A stretch of DNA of 64,000 bases from Peptococcaceae bacterium CEB3 (GCA_001029295.1 LDXJ01000055.1:62001-126000); one strand, 5' to 3'; counted from the stretch's first letter, positions 8,422 to 17,140 are shown. Numbers and translations are program-made. Notes: generated by a model not told the origin, from the sequence alone.

Positions 8422-8964
8422 ATGGCATCCGTATTGACCGGAAACGAAAATTTAGAAGTGGAAATGGAGCCCGGTGTGCAAAAAAACCGCCGACCGGCCG
8501 TGTGGCCGACATCGAAAAAAGGGACTTTTAAATATTATCCGGGGCAGATTGTCCAATTCCTGGTGGTGGGAGGGCTGAACGCTGTCATCGATATCGGCAT
8601 GTTGGATCTGATCCTCTACCTCTGGCCGACGACCAATGACGGACTTCTAATCCTATTTAACACTTTCGCCTATACTTTGGCGATTCTGAACAGTTATGTC
8701 TGGAATTCCCGCTTCACTTTCCGGCAGCACGCTCGCCAGGATATCCGGGAAAAAGCCTACTTCCTGGTCCAGGCGGGGATCAGCTTGCTTCTCAGCAATT
8801 TGACGTTTCTCACGGCTTTCCACGAACTGACGGCTTGGCAGTTGCCCAACTGGGTGGTGCAAAACGCGGCTAAAGCTTTAGCCATGGCGGTCCCTTCCAC
8901 GGCCAGCTTCCTCTTCATGAAGTACTGGGTTTTTCGCCGGGCCACGCACAAGACGGAGCGCTGA
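8422..8964 (+). CDS. GtrA-like four-helix membrane protein
   Basis: This 180-aa integral membrane protein has four transmembrane segments and the GtrA (PF04138) pattern QFLVVGGLNAVIDIG...YVWNSRFTF...KYWVFRR. GtrA proteins are thought to move lipid-linked sugars across the membrane or assist cell-wall sugar transfer. No glycosyltransferase partner lies nearby. The cytoplasmic N-terminal stretch of about 40 residues is longer than usual. AGAAAGGATA precedes the ATG. It is followed by a strong bidirectional terminator. Confidence 0.85.
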   Translation: MASVLTGNENLEVEMEPGVQKNRRPAVWPTSKKGTFKYYPGQIVQFLVVGGLNAVIDIGMLDLILYLWPTTNDGLLILFNTFAYTLAILNSYVWNSRFTFRQHARQDIREKAYFLVQAGISLLLSNLTFLTAFHELTAWQLPNWVVQNAAKALAMAVPSTASFLFMKYWVFRRATHKTER

Positions 8965-8988
8965 CAGGGAATTTCCCCGGGGAAAAAG

Positions 8989-9025
8989 AAAGCTTCGGGA
9001 GAGCTTTGTGCTCTCCCGAAGCTTT
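8989..9025 (-). terminator. Intrinsic terminator between convergent genes
   Basis: A 15-bp perfect stem (AAAGCTTCGGGAGAG / CTCTCCCGAAGCTTT) surrounds a 7-base loop. On the minus strand the stem is followed by TTCTTTTT, so it mainly serves the permease gene and may also stop the gtrA-like transcript. Confidence 0.8.
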
Positions 9026-9076
9026 GCTGTCTTTCGCTGGGGGAACTCTGTTTTCGGCGTTGGAAGTCAGTCGGGT

Positions 9077-10684
9077 TTAGGCGACTTCTTTCCCTTGTTC
9101 AGCTATAGTTTCCTGCAGTTCTTTGGTGGAGAAAGCACTGGAAGTGCCCCAGATGAAGAAGATGATACCACCGATGATGCCGACCACCTGATCCATCGGG
9201 TACTTGATGACATTCGTGCCGCCGAACTTGGAGCTGCCCAAATAGCTGAGGCCGAGCAGGAACAGCATATAGACGACCAGCCAGATGCCCGCTTTGATGT
9301 GCTTGCCGATGTCCTGACGGAGATCGGGCCGGACGTAGAGGAAGCCGGCGAAGAGGACGAGACCGAAGAGGTTGGCGAGCATGACGACCGAAACGGTGGA
9401 CCAGCTGCTCCAGTAGATGATGAGCGTGCTGACGACAAAGGCGATGCCGGCGATGAGCGAGACTCCCTTAAGCGTAAAGGGACGGTGCAGTCCGGGAGCG
9501 TGGCGCCGCAAGGCTATGATGCTGACCGGTCCGATCATATAAGTGAACACGACAGCCCCGGAAACGACCCCGACCAGTTTGCTCCAGGACGGGAAAGGTG
9601 CGGTCCAGAAGAGGGCCAGCAGAAGAGTTAACCAAAGAGCGGGGCGGGGAACTCCGGACTTGGGATGAATTTTTTTGAAAACTTTCCACCAGAAACCGTT
9701 CTGGGATTGGGCCATGATCAGCCGGGAAGTGGTGCCCATATAAATGTTTCCGGTTCCGGCGGGGGAGATGACCGCATCAGCAAAGAGAATCGCGGCCAGC
9801 CAATTGAAGTTAAGCAGAATGGCCAACTCGGCGAAAGGCGAACGGAAATTGATGTGGCCCCAACCTTTGGCCATGGCGCTGCCCGGAATGGCACCGATAT
9901 AGGTGATCTGGAGGAGAATATAAAGGATGACTCCTATGCCGATTGCCAGACCAATCGCCAAAGGCACATCCCTCTGGGGATTCTTGGCTTCCCCGGACAT
10001 AACCACGGCTTGCCGGAAGCCAAAGTAAGAGAAGACGATCCCGCCGGAAGAGATGGCGGCAAACACCGAGGCTACGCCGAAGGGAGCAAAGCCGCCTGAG
10101 GTCATGTTTCCGGCATGGAATTGAGTCAACAGGACGACGACCGTCAAAGCCGGAGTCAGGAACTTGAGGGTCGTAACGAAGGTATTGCTCTTGGCGAAAG
10201 CCTTCGCGCTGAGATAATTGAGGAAGAAAAAGAGAATGATCAAGATGGCCGCCACGAACCAGCCGCTGGTTGTCATGATACCGGCTGTGTTGTTGTACAG
10301 GGCAGGGAGATAATAACTGGCATACTGGACAACGGCTTCGGCCTCGATGGCAATAACCGTAGAATCGGCAAGGATAAGGGCAAAAGCCATCATGTAACTG
10401 ACGAAACTTCCGTGCGAGTACTGGGAATAACGAACGAGTCCTCCGGATTCAGGTAACATGGCGCCGAGTTCGGCATAGACCAAGGCGATGAACATGACGG
10501 CAACGCCGCCGCCCAGCCAGGCGAAAATAGATGCAGGACCGGCCATGTTGCCCGCCTTCATGGCCCCCATGAGCCAGCCGGAGCCGATGATGGCGCCCAA
10601 ACCCATCATCGTTAAATCGAGCAGACCGAGTTCCCTTTTGAGCCCTTGCTTCATGCGCGCGCTTTGTCCCGCCTTTGCGGACAA
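9077..10684 (-). CDS. APC-superfamily amino acid permease
   Basis: This 535-aa, about 12-helix permease has the APC hallmark LTMMGLGAIIGSGWLMGA in helix 1 and YAELGAMLPESGGLVRY in helix 2. It most resembles the longer amino acid:proton symporters of the aspartate/YveA type. The start is TTG at 10684 with AGAGAGGTGG six bases upstream. An ATG 30 bases further in has no better ribosome site. Import of an amino acid as carbon or nitrogen source would suit the leucine and alanine catabolism genes in the window, but the substrate is not shown by sequence. Confidence 0.85.
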   Translation of the reverse strand: MSAKAGQSARMKQGLKRELGLLDLTMMGLGAIIGSGWLMGAMKAGNMAGPASIFAWLGGGVAVMFIALVYAELGAMLPESGGLVRYSQYSHGSFVSYMMAFALILADSTVIAIEAEAVVQYASYYLPALYNNTAGIMTTSGWFVAAILIILFFFLNYLSAKAFAKSNTFVTTLKFLTPALTVVVLLTQFHAGNMTSGGFAPFGVASVFAAISSGGIVFSYFGFRQAVVMSGEAKNPQRDVPLAIGLAIGIGVILYILLQITYIGAIPGSAMAKGWGHINFRSPFAELAILLNFNWLAAILFADAVISPAGTGNIYMGTTSRLIMAQSQNGFWWKVFKKIHPKSGVPRPALWLTLLLALFWTAPFPSWSKLVGVVSGAVVFTYMIGPVSIIALRRHAPGLHRPFTLKGVSLIAGIAFVVSTLIIYWSSWSTVSVVMLANLFGLVLFAGFLYVRPDLRQDIGKHIKAGIWLVVYMLFLLGLSYLGSSKFGGTNVIKYPMDQVVGIIGGIIFFIWGTSSAFSTKELQETIAEQGKEVA

Positions 10685-11131
10685 AGCAATCCACCTCTCT
10701 TTTTTGGATTTTTTTTAATAATACAACTTCTACTTCTGGAATAGAACATTGTATTAATATGAGCTGGGGATTTAAATCAAGGGGAGGTTGAATAAAAAAG
10801 GGGGAGGAGTTAAAAAAACTGGGGAATTCAAGTTGTTCGCGATAATTCTATATTTTGAATTGATTATACACCGTCTTGCGACAAAATGGAACAGGGTTTA
10901 ACAAGAAGTTTTACAAAACAGCAGACTTTTTTTCGACACTATTGTCATACAATTTTTGTTTCCATAAATATACGAAGGGCGGACAGGACGTCACGCGAAG
11001 GAAACGGGCACGCACATGCTCTCGGGGCGGGTTTCGCCCGTTCAGCCCCTATCCTTGACCGAAGAATTGTGGTAAAATCTTGTGGGTGATAAGCCCCGAA
11101 AATGTACGTTAATAGAAAGGAGTTCACAGCT
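10685..11131 (+). other. AT-rich divergent intergenic region
   Basis: This 447-base stretch between the permease (leftward) and pepP (rightward) is much richer in A+T than its surroundings up to about 10985. It must hold both promoters. No convincing -35/-10 pair or coding frame stands out. A small GC stem (GGGCG/CGCCC) lies near 11030. Confidence 0.5.
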
Positions 11132-12208
11132 ATGGAACTTGTGACACAGCGCCGCCTTGATAAGATGCGTAAAAGGATGGAGATAGAGGGGCTTGAGGGA
11201 TTTGTGATCGTGCGGCCGGAAAATCTTCGCTATCTGAGCGGATTTTCCGGGGGGGAAGGGACAGTGTTCATCCTGCCGGATCGTGCCTATCTTTTGACGG
11301 ATTTTCGCTACATAGAACAGGTTGCCGGTGAAGCCCCGGGGTTTGAGATTGTGAGGGTGGCGGCGGATCCGTTCGCCCCGTTGACGGATCTGGGCCAAGG
11401 GACCAAGCGGGTCGGGTTCGAGGGGGATTTTGTCACCCATGACGCCTATCTTAAGCTTGCGGAGCACCTGCCGCTGAGTGAACTCGTGTCCCGGCCCGAG
11501 GTGATCAACGATTTGCGCGCGGTGAAGGATGAGGAGGAAATCAGTCGGATCCGCCGGGCCGTACGGGCGGCCGATCAAGCTTTTGACGTGATCTTGACCA
11601 AGCTCGCCGTGGGCCAAAAGGAAGAAGAAATATCCTTGGAATTGGAATTTGCCATGCGCCGCGCGGGCGCCAGCGGCCGTTCGTTTGATTTCATTGTGGC
11701 GTCCGGCCCGAGGGGAGCTCTGCCACACGGAACCGCAAGCTCCAAGCGGGTTGAAAAAGGCGAGTTTTTAACTTTTGATTTCGGAGCTGTCCTGGCGGGG
11801 TATTGTTCCGACATTACGCGAACCGTTGTTTTCGGGGAGCCGGATGAGAAACAAAGGGAAATCTACGAAGTCGTCCTCAAGGCCCAGCTGGCCGGTATCC
11901 GGGCGGTGAAGCCCGGGGTCACGGGCCGGGAGGTAGACGCGGTGGCTCGCGGGATCATCGCGGAGGCCGGGTATGGGGAGTATTTCGGGCACGGCTTGGG
12001 ACATTCCGTGGGCTTGGCCATTCATGAAGGTCCGAACCTGAACATGCGGGAGGAACGGCTTCTGCAGCCGGGGAACGTGGTCACGGTGGAACCGGGCATT
12101 TATATTCCCGGCTGGGGTGGCGTGCGGATAGAGGATATGGTCGTCGTTACGGAAGAGGGATGCGAGATCCTGACCCAGGCTCCCAAGGATCTGATCATTA
12201 TTCAGTAA
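11132..12208 (+). CDS. pepP: Xaa-Pro aminopeptidase, M24 family
   Basis: This 358-aa cytoplasmic metallopeptidase releases N-terminal residues ahead of proline. The N-terminal creatinase-like domain covers residues 1-125 (LEGFVIVRPENLRYLSGFSG). The pita-bread catalytic domain follows with metal ligands in FDFGAVLAGYCSDITRT (two Asp), FGHGLGHSVGLAIHEGP (His) and VTVEPGIYI and VRIEDMVVV (Glu). AAAGGAG nine bases before the ATG at 11132 fixes the start. It is paired with efp just as yqhT-efp is in Bacillus. Confidence 0.93.
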   Translation: MELVTQRRLDKMRKRMEIEGLEGFVIVRPENLRYLSGFSGGEGTVFILPDRAYLLTDFRYIEQVAGEAPGFEIVRVAADPFAPLTDLGQGTKRVGFEGDFVTHDAYLKLAEHLPLSELVSRPEVINDLRAVKDEEEISRIRRAVRAADQAFDVILTKLAVGQKEEEISLELEFAMRRAGASGRSFDFIVASGPRGALPHGTASSKRVEKGEFLTFDFGAVLAGYCSDITRTVVFGEPDEKQREIYEVVLKAQLAGIRAVKPGVTGREVDAVARGIIAEAGYGEYFGHGLGHSVGLAIHEGPNLNMREERLLQPGNVVTVEPGIYIPGWGGVRIEDMVVVTEEGCEILTQAPKDLIIIQ

Positions 12209-12217
12209 AGGTCATTC

Positions 12218-12247
12218 AGTGAACTCGTTCAGCTTAAGCTGAACATC
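12218..12247 (+). repeat. 30-bp dispersed repeat, copy 1
   Basis: This segment starts 10 bases after the pepP stop and contains the perfect palindrome TTCAGCTTAAGCTGAA (12229-12244). A second copy with one mismatch lies at 22578-22607, overlapping the accC stop. Confidence 0.8.
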
Positions 12248-12624
12248 ACGATAGTGTCCTGTGGACACTATCGCCGAAGCGCAAGCTTTCAAAGAATGCT
12301 TGTGCGGAGTCAAACTGAACGCGTGTCCTTGGCAGGCTGCTTGCAGAGCACGGTTTGGAAGCCTGCGGAGAAGAATTTCGGCAAATCAGAGATACGCTCG
12401 ATCGGTCCGGGGATCCATAGGCGGCGGACCTGGCGGTTTGCTTCGCTTTTTTGAAGTTTGGAATTGCACGATTGGCATGGTACAAAAGGAGAAAAGCGGA
12501 TAAGCTAAGCTGAGAGCGAATTTGTGGGCCGAAGCTGAAGTAAATCGGCCCAATTGGGCCGAGATTTAGGGGCACATTCACTGGCATTCACTAAGCAACC
12601 ACGATATTAGGGGGAATGAGGCAA
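12248..12624 (+). other. Structured gene-free leader of efp
   Basis: No credible gene lies between pepP and efp. The stretch contains an 11-bp perfect hairpin (CGATAGTGTCC/GGACACTATCG, 12249-12273), a run of T at about 12446-12452 and a 16-base perfect palindrome CGGCCCAATTGGGCCG (12546-12561). The hairpins could end the pepP transcript or belong to a repeat family. Confidence 0.5.
12458..12486 (+). promoter_or_regulatory. Candidate sigma-A promoter of efp
   Basis: TTGGAA (12458-12463), a 17-base spacer and TACAAA (12481-12486). This is a moderate match at a suitable distance from efp. Confidence 0.4.
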
Positions 12625-13182
12625 ATGATTTCTTCAAATGATTTTAAGACGGGTGTGACGATCGAAGTAGACGGGGACGTTTATACAATTGTTGAGTTTC
12701 AACACGTGAAGCCGGGCAAAGGTGCGGCTTTCGTCCGGACAAAGCTCAAAAACGTAAAAACCGGCGGGGTGGTGGAACGCAAATTCAATGCCGGCGAAAA
12801 AGTTCCGAGGGCCCACGTGGAACGGAGGGAGATGCAGTACCTCTATAAAGACGGCGAACATTACGTGGTGATGGACAACGAAAACTATGAGCAAATGTCT
12901 CTCACGGCGGATCAAATAGGGGACCAGGTCAAATGGCTCAAGGAGAACATGAATTTAGGGGTGCTCTTTTTTGGCAGTGATGTGATCGGAGTCGACATTC
13001 CCAACAGCGTTCAGCTGGCGGTGGTGGCGACGGAACCGGGTGTCAAAGGGGACACGGCGACGGGCGGCACGAAGCCGGCCACAGTGGAGACCGGAGCCAT
13101 TGTGCAGGTACCTTTCTTCGTCAATGAGGGGGATGTGCTCATCATTGATACGCGTACCGGCAACTATGTGCAGCGGGCCTAG
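12625..13182 (+). CDS. efp: Elongation factor P
   Basis: EF-P (185 aa, the usual length) binds between the P and E sites of the ribosome and relieves stalling at proline runs. The N-terminal KOW-like domain holds the loop [15 protein letters not shown], whose Lys is the site of activity or modification in the family, followed by two OB domains ending in [15 protein letters not shown]. The ATG at 12625 is chosen because GAGG precedes it and it gives the standard [10 protein letters not shown] start. The ATG at 12616 sits too close to its GGGGG. Confidence 0.96.
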   Translation: MISSNDFKTGVTIEVDGDVYTIVEFQHVKPGKGAAFVRTKLKNVKTGGVVERKFNAGEKVPRAHVERREMQYLYKDGEHYVVMDNENYEQMSLTADQIGDQVKWLKENMNLGVLFFGSDVIGVDIPNSVQLAVVATEPGVKGDTATGGTKPATVETGAIVQVPFFVNEGDVLIIDTRTGNYVQRA

Positions 13183-13304
13183 CTGCCGCAGGCGACGCGA
13201 GCAAACCCGCCTTTTCCCGACGGTCAAAACCATGGGGCTTGCGGCGGGTTACGGTTCTGTCAAAGGGATAGGGACGGGTGAAGCAGGGAAGGGTCTTTCA
13301 GGTC

Positions 13305-13335
13305 GAGCATCTCGCGGGAGCGAGGTGCTCTTTTT
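13305..13335 (+). terminator. Intrinsic terminator after efp
   Basis: GAGCATCTCGC and GCGAGGTGCTC form an 11-bp stem (one G-U) with a GGGA loop, followed by TTTTT. Confidence 0.8.
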
Positions 13336-13348
13336 GGTTCCGCGGGAT

Positions 13349-13420
13349 AAGAAAACTTGTGGCAGCCGCCGTGATTCGGCCGATCGCTCGCTTGAGCGAT
13401 CGCACCAGCCGAGTTTTCTT
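13349..13420 (+). other. Nested inverted repeat before spoIIIAA
   Basis: An outer 9-bp perfect inverted repeat (AAGAAAACT 13349-13357 / AGTTTTCTT 13412-13420) encloses an inner perfect hairpin (CGATCGCTC-GCTT-GAGCGATCG, 13381-13402). It could form a cruciform or an mRNA leader structure. Confidence 0.55.
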
Positions 13421-13471
13421 GATTCTAAAAAGGGCGGCGCGGACATACCTTCTATCAAGGAGGGACAGAAC

Positions 13472-14530
13472 GTGCCGCTTCACTATGTTAACTCTCGGAA
13501 ACCGGCCCGGTCCGTTTCTTCCTCGAACGGGGATGATGGAGCCGTGGAAGCGGGGTTTGGCTGGGACGAGTTCCTGGGCTGGTTTGGCGGGCGCCCGGGC
13601 CAGATTTTGGCCCGGACGGAGGTTGCCCCCGTTCAAGTGGAGGAAATTCGTTTGCGGGTTAACCAGCCGCTCTTGCTCCGCTTGACCGGCGAGGATCTTT
13701 TTTTGGACCGGACCGGACAGCCCGCCCCAGCCCAAGACGCTTATAGGGTAGAGCTGTCAGACCTGGCCGAAACCATGGACCGCTTGACCCAAAGCTCGCT
13801 CTATGCCGCCGCGGAAAATCTGCGTCAGGGCTTTCTCACCTTGCCGGGGGGGCACCGGGTGGGGATCACGGGAGAGGCCGTTATGAAGCAGGGGAGCTTA
13901 CAGACGATTAAACACATTACGGGGTTGAATTTCCGCCTAGCCCAGGACATCCGAGCGTTGGGGCTGGATATTCTGCCGCATCTCATCTCCTCGGAAAGAA
14001 GGCTTCATCACACGATCATCCTTTCCGCTCCCAGAGCGGGAAAAACGACCCTGCTCCGGGCCTTGATCCGGTGGTTGAGCAACGGGGTGCCGGAGTTGGG
14101 CCTTCCCGGACAGGCGGTGGGTGTTGTCGATGAGCGCGGGGAATTGGCCGGACTGTGGCAGGGAGTGCCGGCTTATGATTTAGGGAGACGTACGGATGTT
14201 CTAGGTTCCTGCCCGAAGGCGCTGGGCATGGGGATGCTGATCCGGTCCATGGGGCCGGAGGTGGTGGCTGTTGACGAAGTGGGACATGCCGAGGATGTTG
14301 CGGCCATAGCGGAGGCCTTGCGCAGCGGCGTCAGCATTCTCAGTACGGCTCACGCCGGCTCCCTGGAAGAAGCGCGCTGCCGTCCTATCTTAAGGGATTT
14401 GCTGGTGGGCGGGATTTTTGAGCGGGCGGTTCTACTCAGCAGGCGGCGGGGCCCCGGAACAGTGGAAAGCGTTTTGGATCTTGCCCGGGGGCAGGAAGTA
14501 AGGCCTTGGGGTCGGGTTGCCAACCGGTAG
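13472..14530 (+). CDS. spoIIIAA: Stage III sporulation protein AA, secretion ATPase
   Basis: SpoIIIAA (352 aa) is the ATPase of the mother cell to forespore channel, related to type II/IV secretion ATPases. A Walker A site APRAGKTT lies near residue 188, a Walker B-like VVAVDEVG further on, and the family segments EEIRLRVNQPL and GLNFRLAQDI are present. The frame is open far upstream, but GTG at 13472 has AAGGAGGG at good spacing and gives the family length. It is the first gene of the spoIIIA operon, usually transcribed by sigma-E; no convincing sigma-E promoter was found. Confidence 0.92.
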   Translation: MPLHYVNSRKPARSVSSSNGDDGAVEAGFGWDEFLGWFGGRPGQILARTEVAPVQVEEIRLRVNQPLLLRLTGEDLFLDRTGQPAPAQDAYRVELSDLAETMDRLTQSSLYAAAENLRQGFLTLPGGHRVGITGEAVMKQGSLQTIKHITGLNFRLAQDIRALGLDILPHLISSERRLHHTIILSAPRAGKTTLLRALIRWLSNGVPELGLPGQAVGVVDERGELAGLWQGVPAYDLGRRTDVLGSCPKALGMGMLIRSMGPEVVAVDEVGHAEDVAAIAEALRSGVSILSTAHAGSLEEARCRPILRDLLVGGIFERAVLLSRRRGPGTVESVLDLARGQEVRPWGRVANR

Positions 14531-14568
14531 ATGTGAAATTGAGCGATGACGATGAGGTGGAAAAAGAA

Positions 14569-15078
14569 ATGCTTATTCTGGGAGCGATGGGATTGATCGC
14601 CGCCTTCGGAGGAATTGGGCTCTGGCTTGCGGCTAGAGTCAGGCGCCGGCCCGAGGAAATCCGCGTTTTGCTGACCGCTTTGGCCTTGCTGGATACGGAC
14701 ATATACTGGGGTGCCACCCCTTTACCGGAAGCGTTTTCCGGTATTGCCAACAGGGTGGAGGGCCCGTGGCGGAGTTTTTTCGCCGAGGTTAAAGAACGGA
14801 TTGAAATGGGCGAGGCGGCTTGGCCCGCCTGGAAAGAAACGATCGCCCGGCAGACCGGCGCTTTTGCGCTCAAACCCGAAGACTGGCTGATCGTCCTCGA
14901 TATCGGCAAAGGGTTGGGACGTTCCGATCAACAGGAACAGCATAAACAACTGGAAATGGTCCAGAAACAATTGGCTTTATTGCGGGAACAGGTGGTCATT
15001 TGGGCTGAAAAACAAGCAAAAATGTGGGCCTATATGGGTTTTCTCGTAGGGTGTGCCAGTGCCATCTTTCTCATTTGA
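14569..15078 (+). CDS. spoIIIAB: Stage III sporulation protein AB
   Basis: SpoIIIAB (169 aa) is a membrane component of the SpoIIIA-SpoIIQ channel and resembles GspF-type secretion proteins. An N-terminal membrane helix (LILGAMGLIAAFGGIGLWL), a helical cytoplasmic region and a C-terminal helix (MGFLVGCASAIFLI) are seen. The KPEDWLIVLDIGKGLGRSDQ stretch is typical of the family. ATG at 14569 with GAGGTGG upstream is chosen over earlier in-frame codons that would overlap spoIIIAA. Confidence 0.9.
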   Translation: MLILGAMGLIAAFGGIGLWLAARVRRRPEEIRVLLTALALLDTDIYWGATPLPEAFSGIANRVEGPWRSFFAEVKERIEMGEAAWPAWKETIARQTGAFALKPEDWLIVLDIGKGLGRSDQQEQHKQLEMVQKQLALLREQVVIWAEKQAKMWAYMGFLVGCASAIFLI

Positions 15079-15175
15079 GAGCAGACTCCGGGGATAACAG
15101 CAGACCCTCGGGCGACTGGATCATTCTGGCCTCAGGCCTCCGGCCTCCGGCCTCTGGATTGGGAGGAGTATGAAG

Positions 15176-15373
15176 ATGGACTTAAGCATGATCTTTAGAA
15201 TAGCCGGAATCGGGATATTTGTCGGTTTCCTTGTGACCCTCCTTAATGAGGCGGGAAAGAAGGAAATTGCCCAATTTGTGACTGTGGCAGGGATTATTTT
15301 AGTCCTCTTCAGTATCCTTCAAGGAATGTCCCAGCTGTTTGCCTTGGTGAAAAGCGTGTTTCAATTGTACTAG
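15176..15373 (+). CDS. spoIIIAC: Stage III sporulation protein AC
   Basis: This 65-aa protein has two transmembrane helices. The sequence MDLSMIFRIAGIGIFVGFLV...GKKEIAQFVTVAGII matches SpoIIIAC, one of the small membrane subunits of the feeding-tube channel. An ATG at 15170 is too close to GGAGG, whereas 15176 has nine-base spacing. A run of ggcctcc repeats (15129-15157) lies just upstream. Confidence 0.92.
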   Translation: MDLSMIFRIAGIGIFVGFLVTLLNEAGKKEIAQFVTVAGIILVLFSILQGMSQLFALVKSVFQLY

Positions 15374-15392
15374 TGTACGGGGAGGACTGAAG

Positions 15393-15779
15393 GTGGAAAT
15401 CTGGCAAATTGTCGGGGTCGCCTTGCTTGTGACGATTATTGCCGTGGTACTGAGGAAAATTCAACCGGAGATTGCCGTCCAACTGAGCATATTGGCCGGC
15501 ATAGCCATCTTTCTCCTCGTTCTCGGAAAAATCAAGGTGATCGTCGACCTCTTGCAGAATTTGGCAGACCAGGCAAATATCAGCTCCTATTACCTGATCA
15601 TCGTCCTGAAAATCGTCGGAATCTCCTACCTGGCAGAATTCGGGGCTCAAATCTGCCGGGACGCGGGGGAGGGGGCCCTGGCCCTCAAAGTGGAACTCGC
15701 AGCTAAGATCGGAGTGCTCATTTTGGCGATACCCATTATCGTTGCCATCTTGGAATCTCTGGTGCGGCTGCTGCCGTGA
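15393..15779 (+). CDS. spoIIIAD: Stage III sporulation protein AD
   Basis: This 128-aa membrane protein has about four helices. It starts with GTG after GGGGAGGACTGAAG. The pattern IIAVVLRKIQPEIAVQLSI and YLAEFGAQICRDAGEGALA is characteristic of SpoIIIAD. It follows spoIIIAC by 19 bases and belongs to the same operon. Confidence 0.93.
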   Translation: MEIWQIVGVALLVTIIAVVLRKIQPEIAVQLSILAGIAIFLLVLGKIKVIVDLLQNLADQANISSYYLIIVLKIVGISYLAEFGAQICRDAGEGALALKVELAAKIGVLILAIPIIVAILESLVRLLP

Positions 15780-15790
15780 GGTGATGCTCT

Positions 15791-17140
15791 TTGAAAGTCA
15801 AACTGGGCGTAATCTTCTTCTTTTTTTTCCTGACGCTTGGGACAACTCCTCGTTCCTTGCTGGCCGCGGACAATGGACAGAATCCCGTCGCGCCCGGTTG
15901 GATTCAGAACTCAGGCGTCAATATTTCGGGTCAAAGCCCGGATCCGAGTGCCGGTCAAAACCAGGTTCAAACTCCGGCTTCAAGTGCGAGTCAAGGTCTG
16001 AGCCAAAGCGCGGATCCGAGTGCGGGCCAAAGTCTGAATCAGAGCACGGACCAAAACCCGAATCAAAGGACCGATTTGTCACAGCAGGTCGATTTAAGCA
16101 AAATGCAGGGCTTCTTGCAGAGTATCGACCAACAGGCTCAGACCTCTTTGCCCGGATTCTCCCTGACCGGACTGTTGGCAGGGCTTAAGCAAGGGAAACT
16201 GGATCTGAAGCCTCAGGACATCATGCGCAGCCTGTTGACATTTCTCACCGGAGAAATTCTGAAAACCGCTCCCTTAATCGGAAAATTCCTGGTCCTCGCC
16301 GTTTTGCTGGCGGTTCTGCAGCAGCTGCAGGAGGCCTTTGACGGCTCGGTAGGCAAATTGTCCCGCTTTTTATCCTACCTGGTTCTTTTGAGTTTGGCGA
16401 TGGCCGCTTTCCAAAGTGTGCTGGCAACCGCCCGAGGGGCCCTTGACCAAATGGTCGGGCTGATGCAGGCCCTCTTTCCGGCTATGCTGACTTTGCTCCT
16501 GGCTATGGGGAGCTTCGCCACAGCGGCGCTTTTCCGGCCAATGGTGATGGCCAGTCTGACTTTTCTGGCCACTTTATTCAAGAATGTCGTCCTGCCTTTG
16601 TTCTTTTTGGCAGCCGTCCTGCGCTTGTTTAACCAGATATCGGAACAGTTTAAACTGAATAAACTGGCGGGGCTGATTGAATTCGGCGGCAAAGTGAGTT
16701 TGGGGTTGGTCATGACCCTGTTTGTCGCCCTGATGACCCTTCAGGGTGTGACGGGAGGGGTAGCGGACGGTGTCACCCTGCGTACGGCCAAGTACTCCGT
16801 GGATCTCATTCCGGTGGTGGGTAAGTTCTTCAAGGACTCGGTAGAACTGGTTGTGACTTCGGGGCTGCTGCTCCGGAACGCCTTGGGCGTGGTGGCCTTC
16901 ATCGCCCTGTTAATCATCTGCCTGGGGCCTTTGGTAAAAATCCTGGCCATGATGTTTGTCTTTCGCCTTTCGGCTGCCCTGATCGAACCCTTGGGAGAGC
17001 AATCCCTAGCCAACGCTTTGCAGGATATGGCCAAGAGTCTGACCTACATCTTTGCGGCGCTGGCCTCAGTGGGCGTCATGTTTTTTATCGCAATCGTCGT
17101 GGTCGTGAGTTCGGGCAATCTGGCCTTGATGCTGCACTGA
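15791..17140 (+). CDS. spoIIIAE: Stage III sporulation protein AE
   Basis: SpoIIIAE (449 aa) is the large polytopic membrane subunit of the SpoIIIA channel. After a signal-type helix (residues 8-25) comes a low-complexity S/Q/N/D-rich region (about residues 38-98) with imperfect DPSAGQ-type repeats. A conserved amphipathic part (QDIMRSLLTFLTGEILKTAPLIGKF) and about seven helices follow. The start is TTG at 15791, with AGGTGAT upstream. The repeat region is not part of the conserved family core and looks like an expanded linker. Confidence 0.92.
   Translation: MKVKLGVIFFFFFLTLGTTPRSLLAADNGQNPVAPGWIQNSGVNISGQSPDPSAGQNQVQTPASSASQGLSQSADPSAGQSLNQSTDQNPNQRTDLSQQVDLSKMQGFLQSIDQQAQTSLPGFSLTGLLAGLKQGKLDLKPQDIMRSLLTFLTGEILKTAPLIGKFLVLAVLLAVLQQLQEAFDGSVGKLSRFLSYLVLLSLAMAAFQSVLATARGALDQMVGLMQALFPAMLTLLLAMGSFATAALFRPMVMASLTFLATLFKNVVLPLFFLAAVLRLFNQISEQFKLNKLAGLIEFGGKVSLGLVMTLFVALMTLQGVTGGVADGVTLRTAKYSVDLIPVVGKFFKDSVELVVTSGLLLRNALGVVAFIALLIICLGPLVKILAMMFVFRLSAALIEPLGEQSLANALQDMAKSLTYIFAALASVGVMFFIAIVVVVSSGNLALMLH

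Noticed and set aside
9008-10456. Plus-strand frames of 110-210 codons, very acidic, across the permease
   Set aside because: They are antisense to an intact 12-helix permease; the acidic Asp/Glu-rich composition is the complement of hydrophobic codons.
11042-11728. 228-codon minus-strand frame opposite pepP
   Set aside because: It overlaps the catalytic pepP gene entirely and has no recognisable protein features.
13423-13451. Sigma-E promoter for spoIIIAA (CATACCTT as -10)
   Set aside because: No matching -35 lies at the right distance and the start point would fall on the ribosome site.
13040-13471. Long N-terminal extension of spoIIIAA
   Set aside because: It would run through the efp 3' end and the efp terminator; GTG at 13472 has a strong ribosome site and gives the family length.
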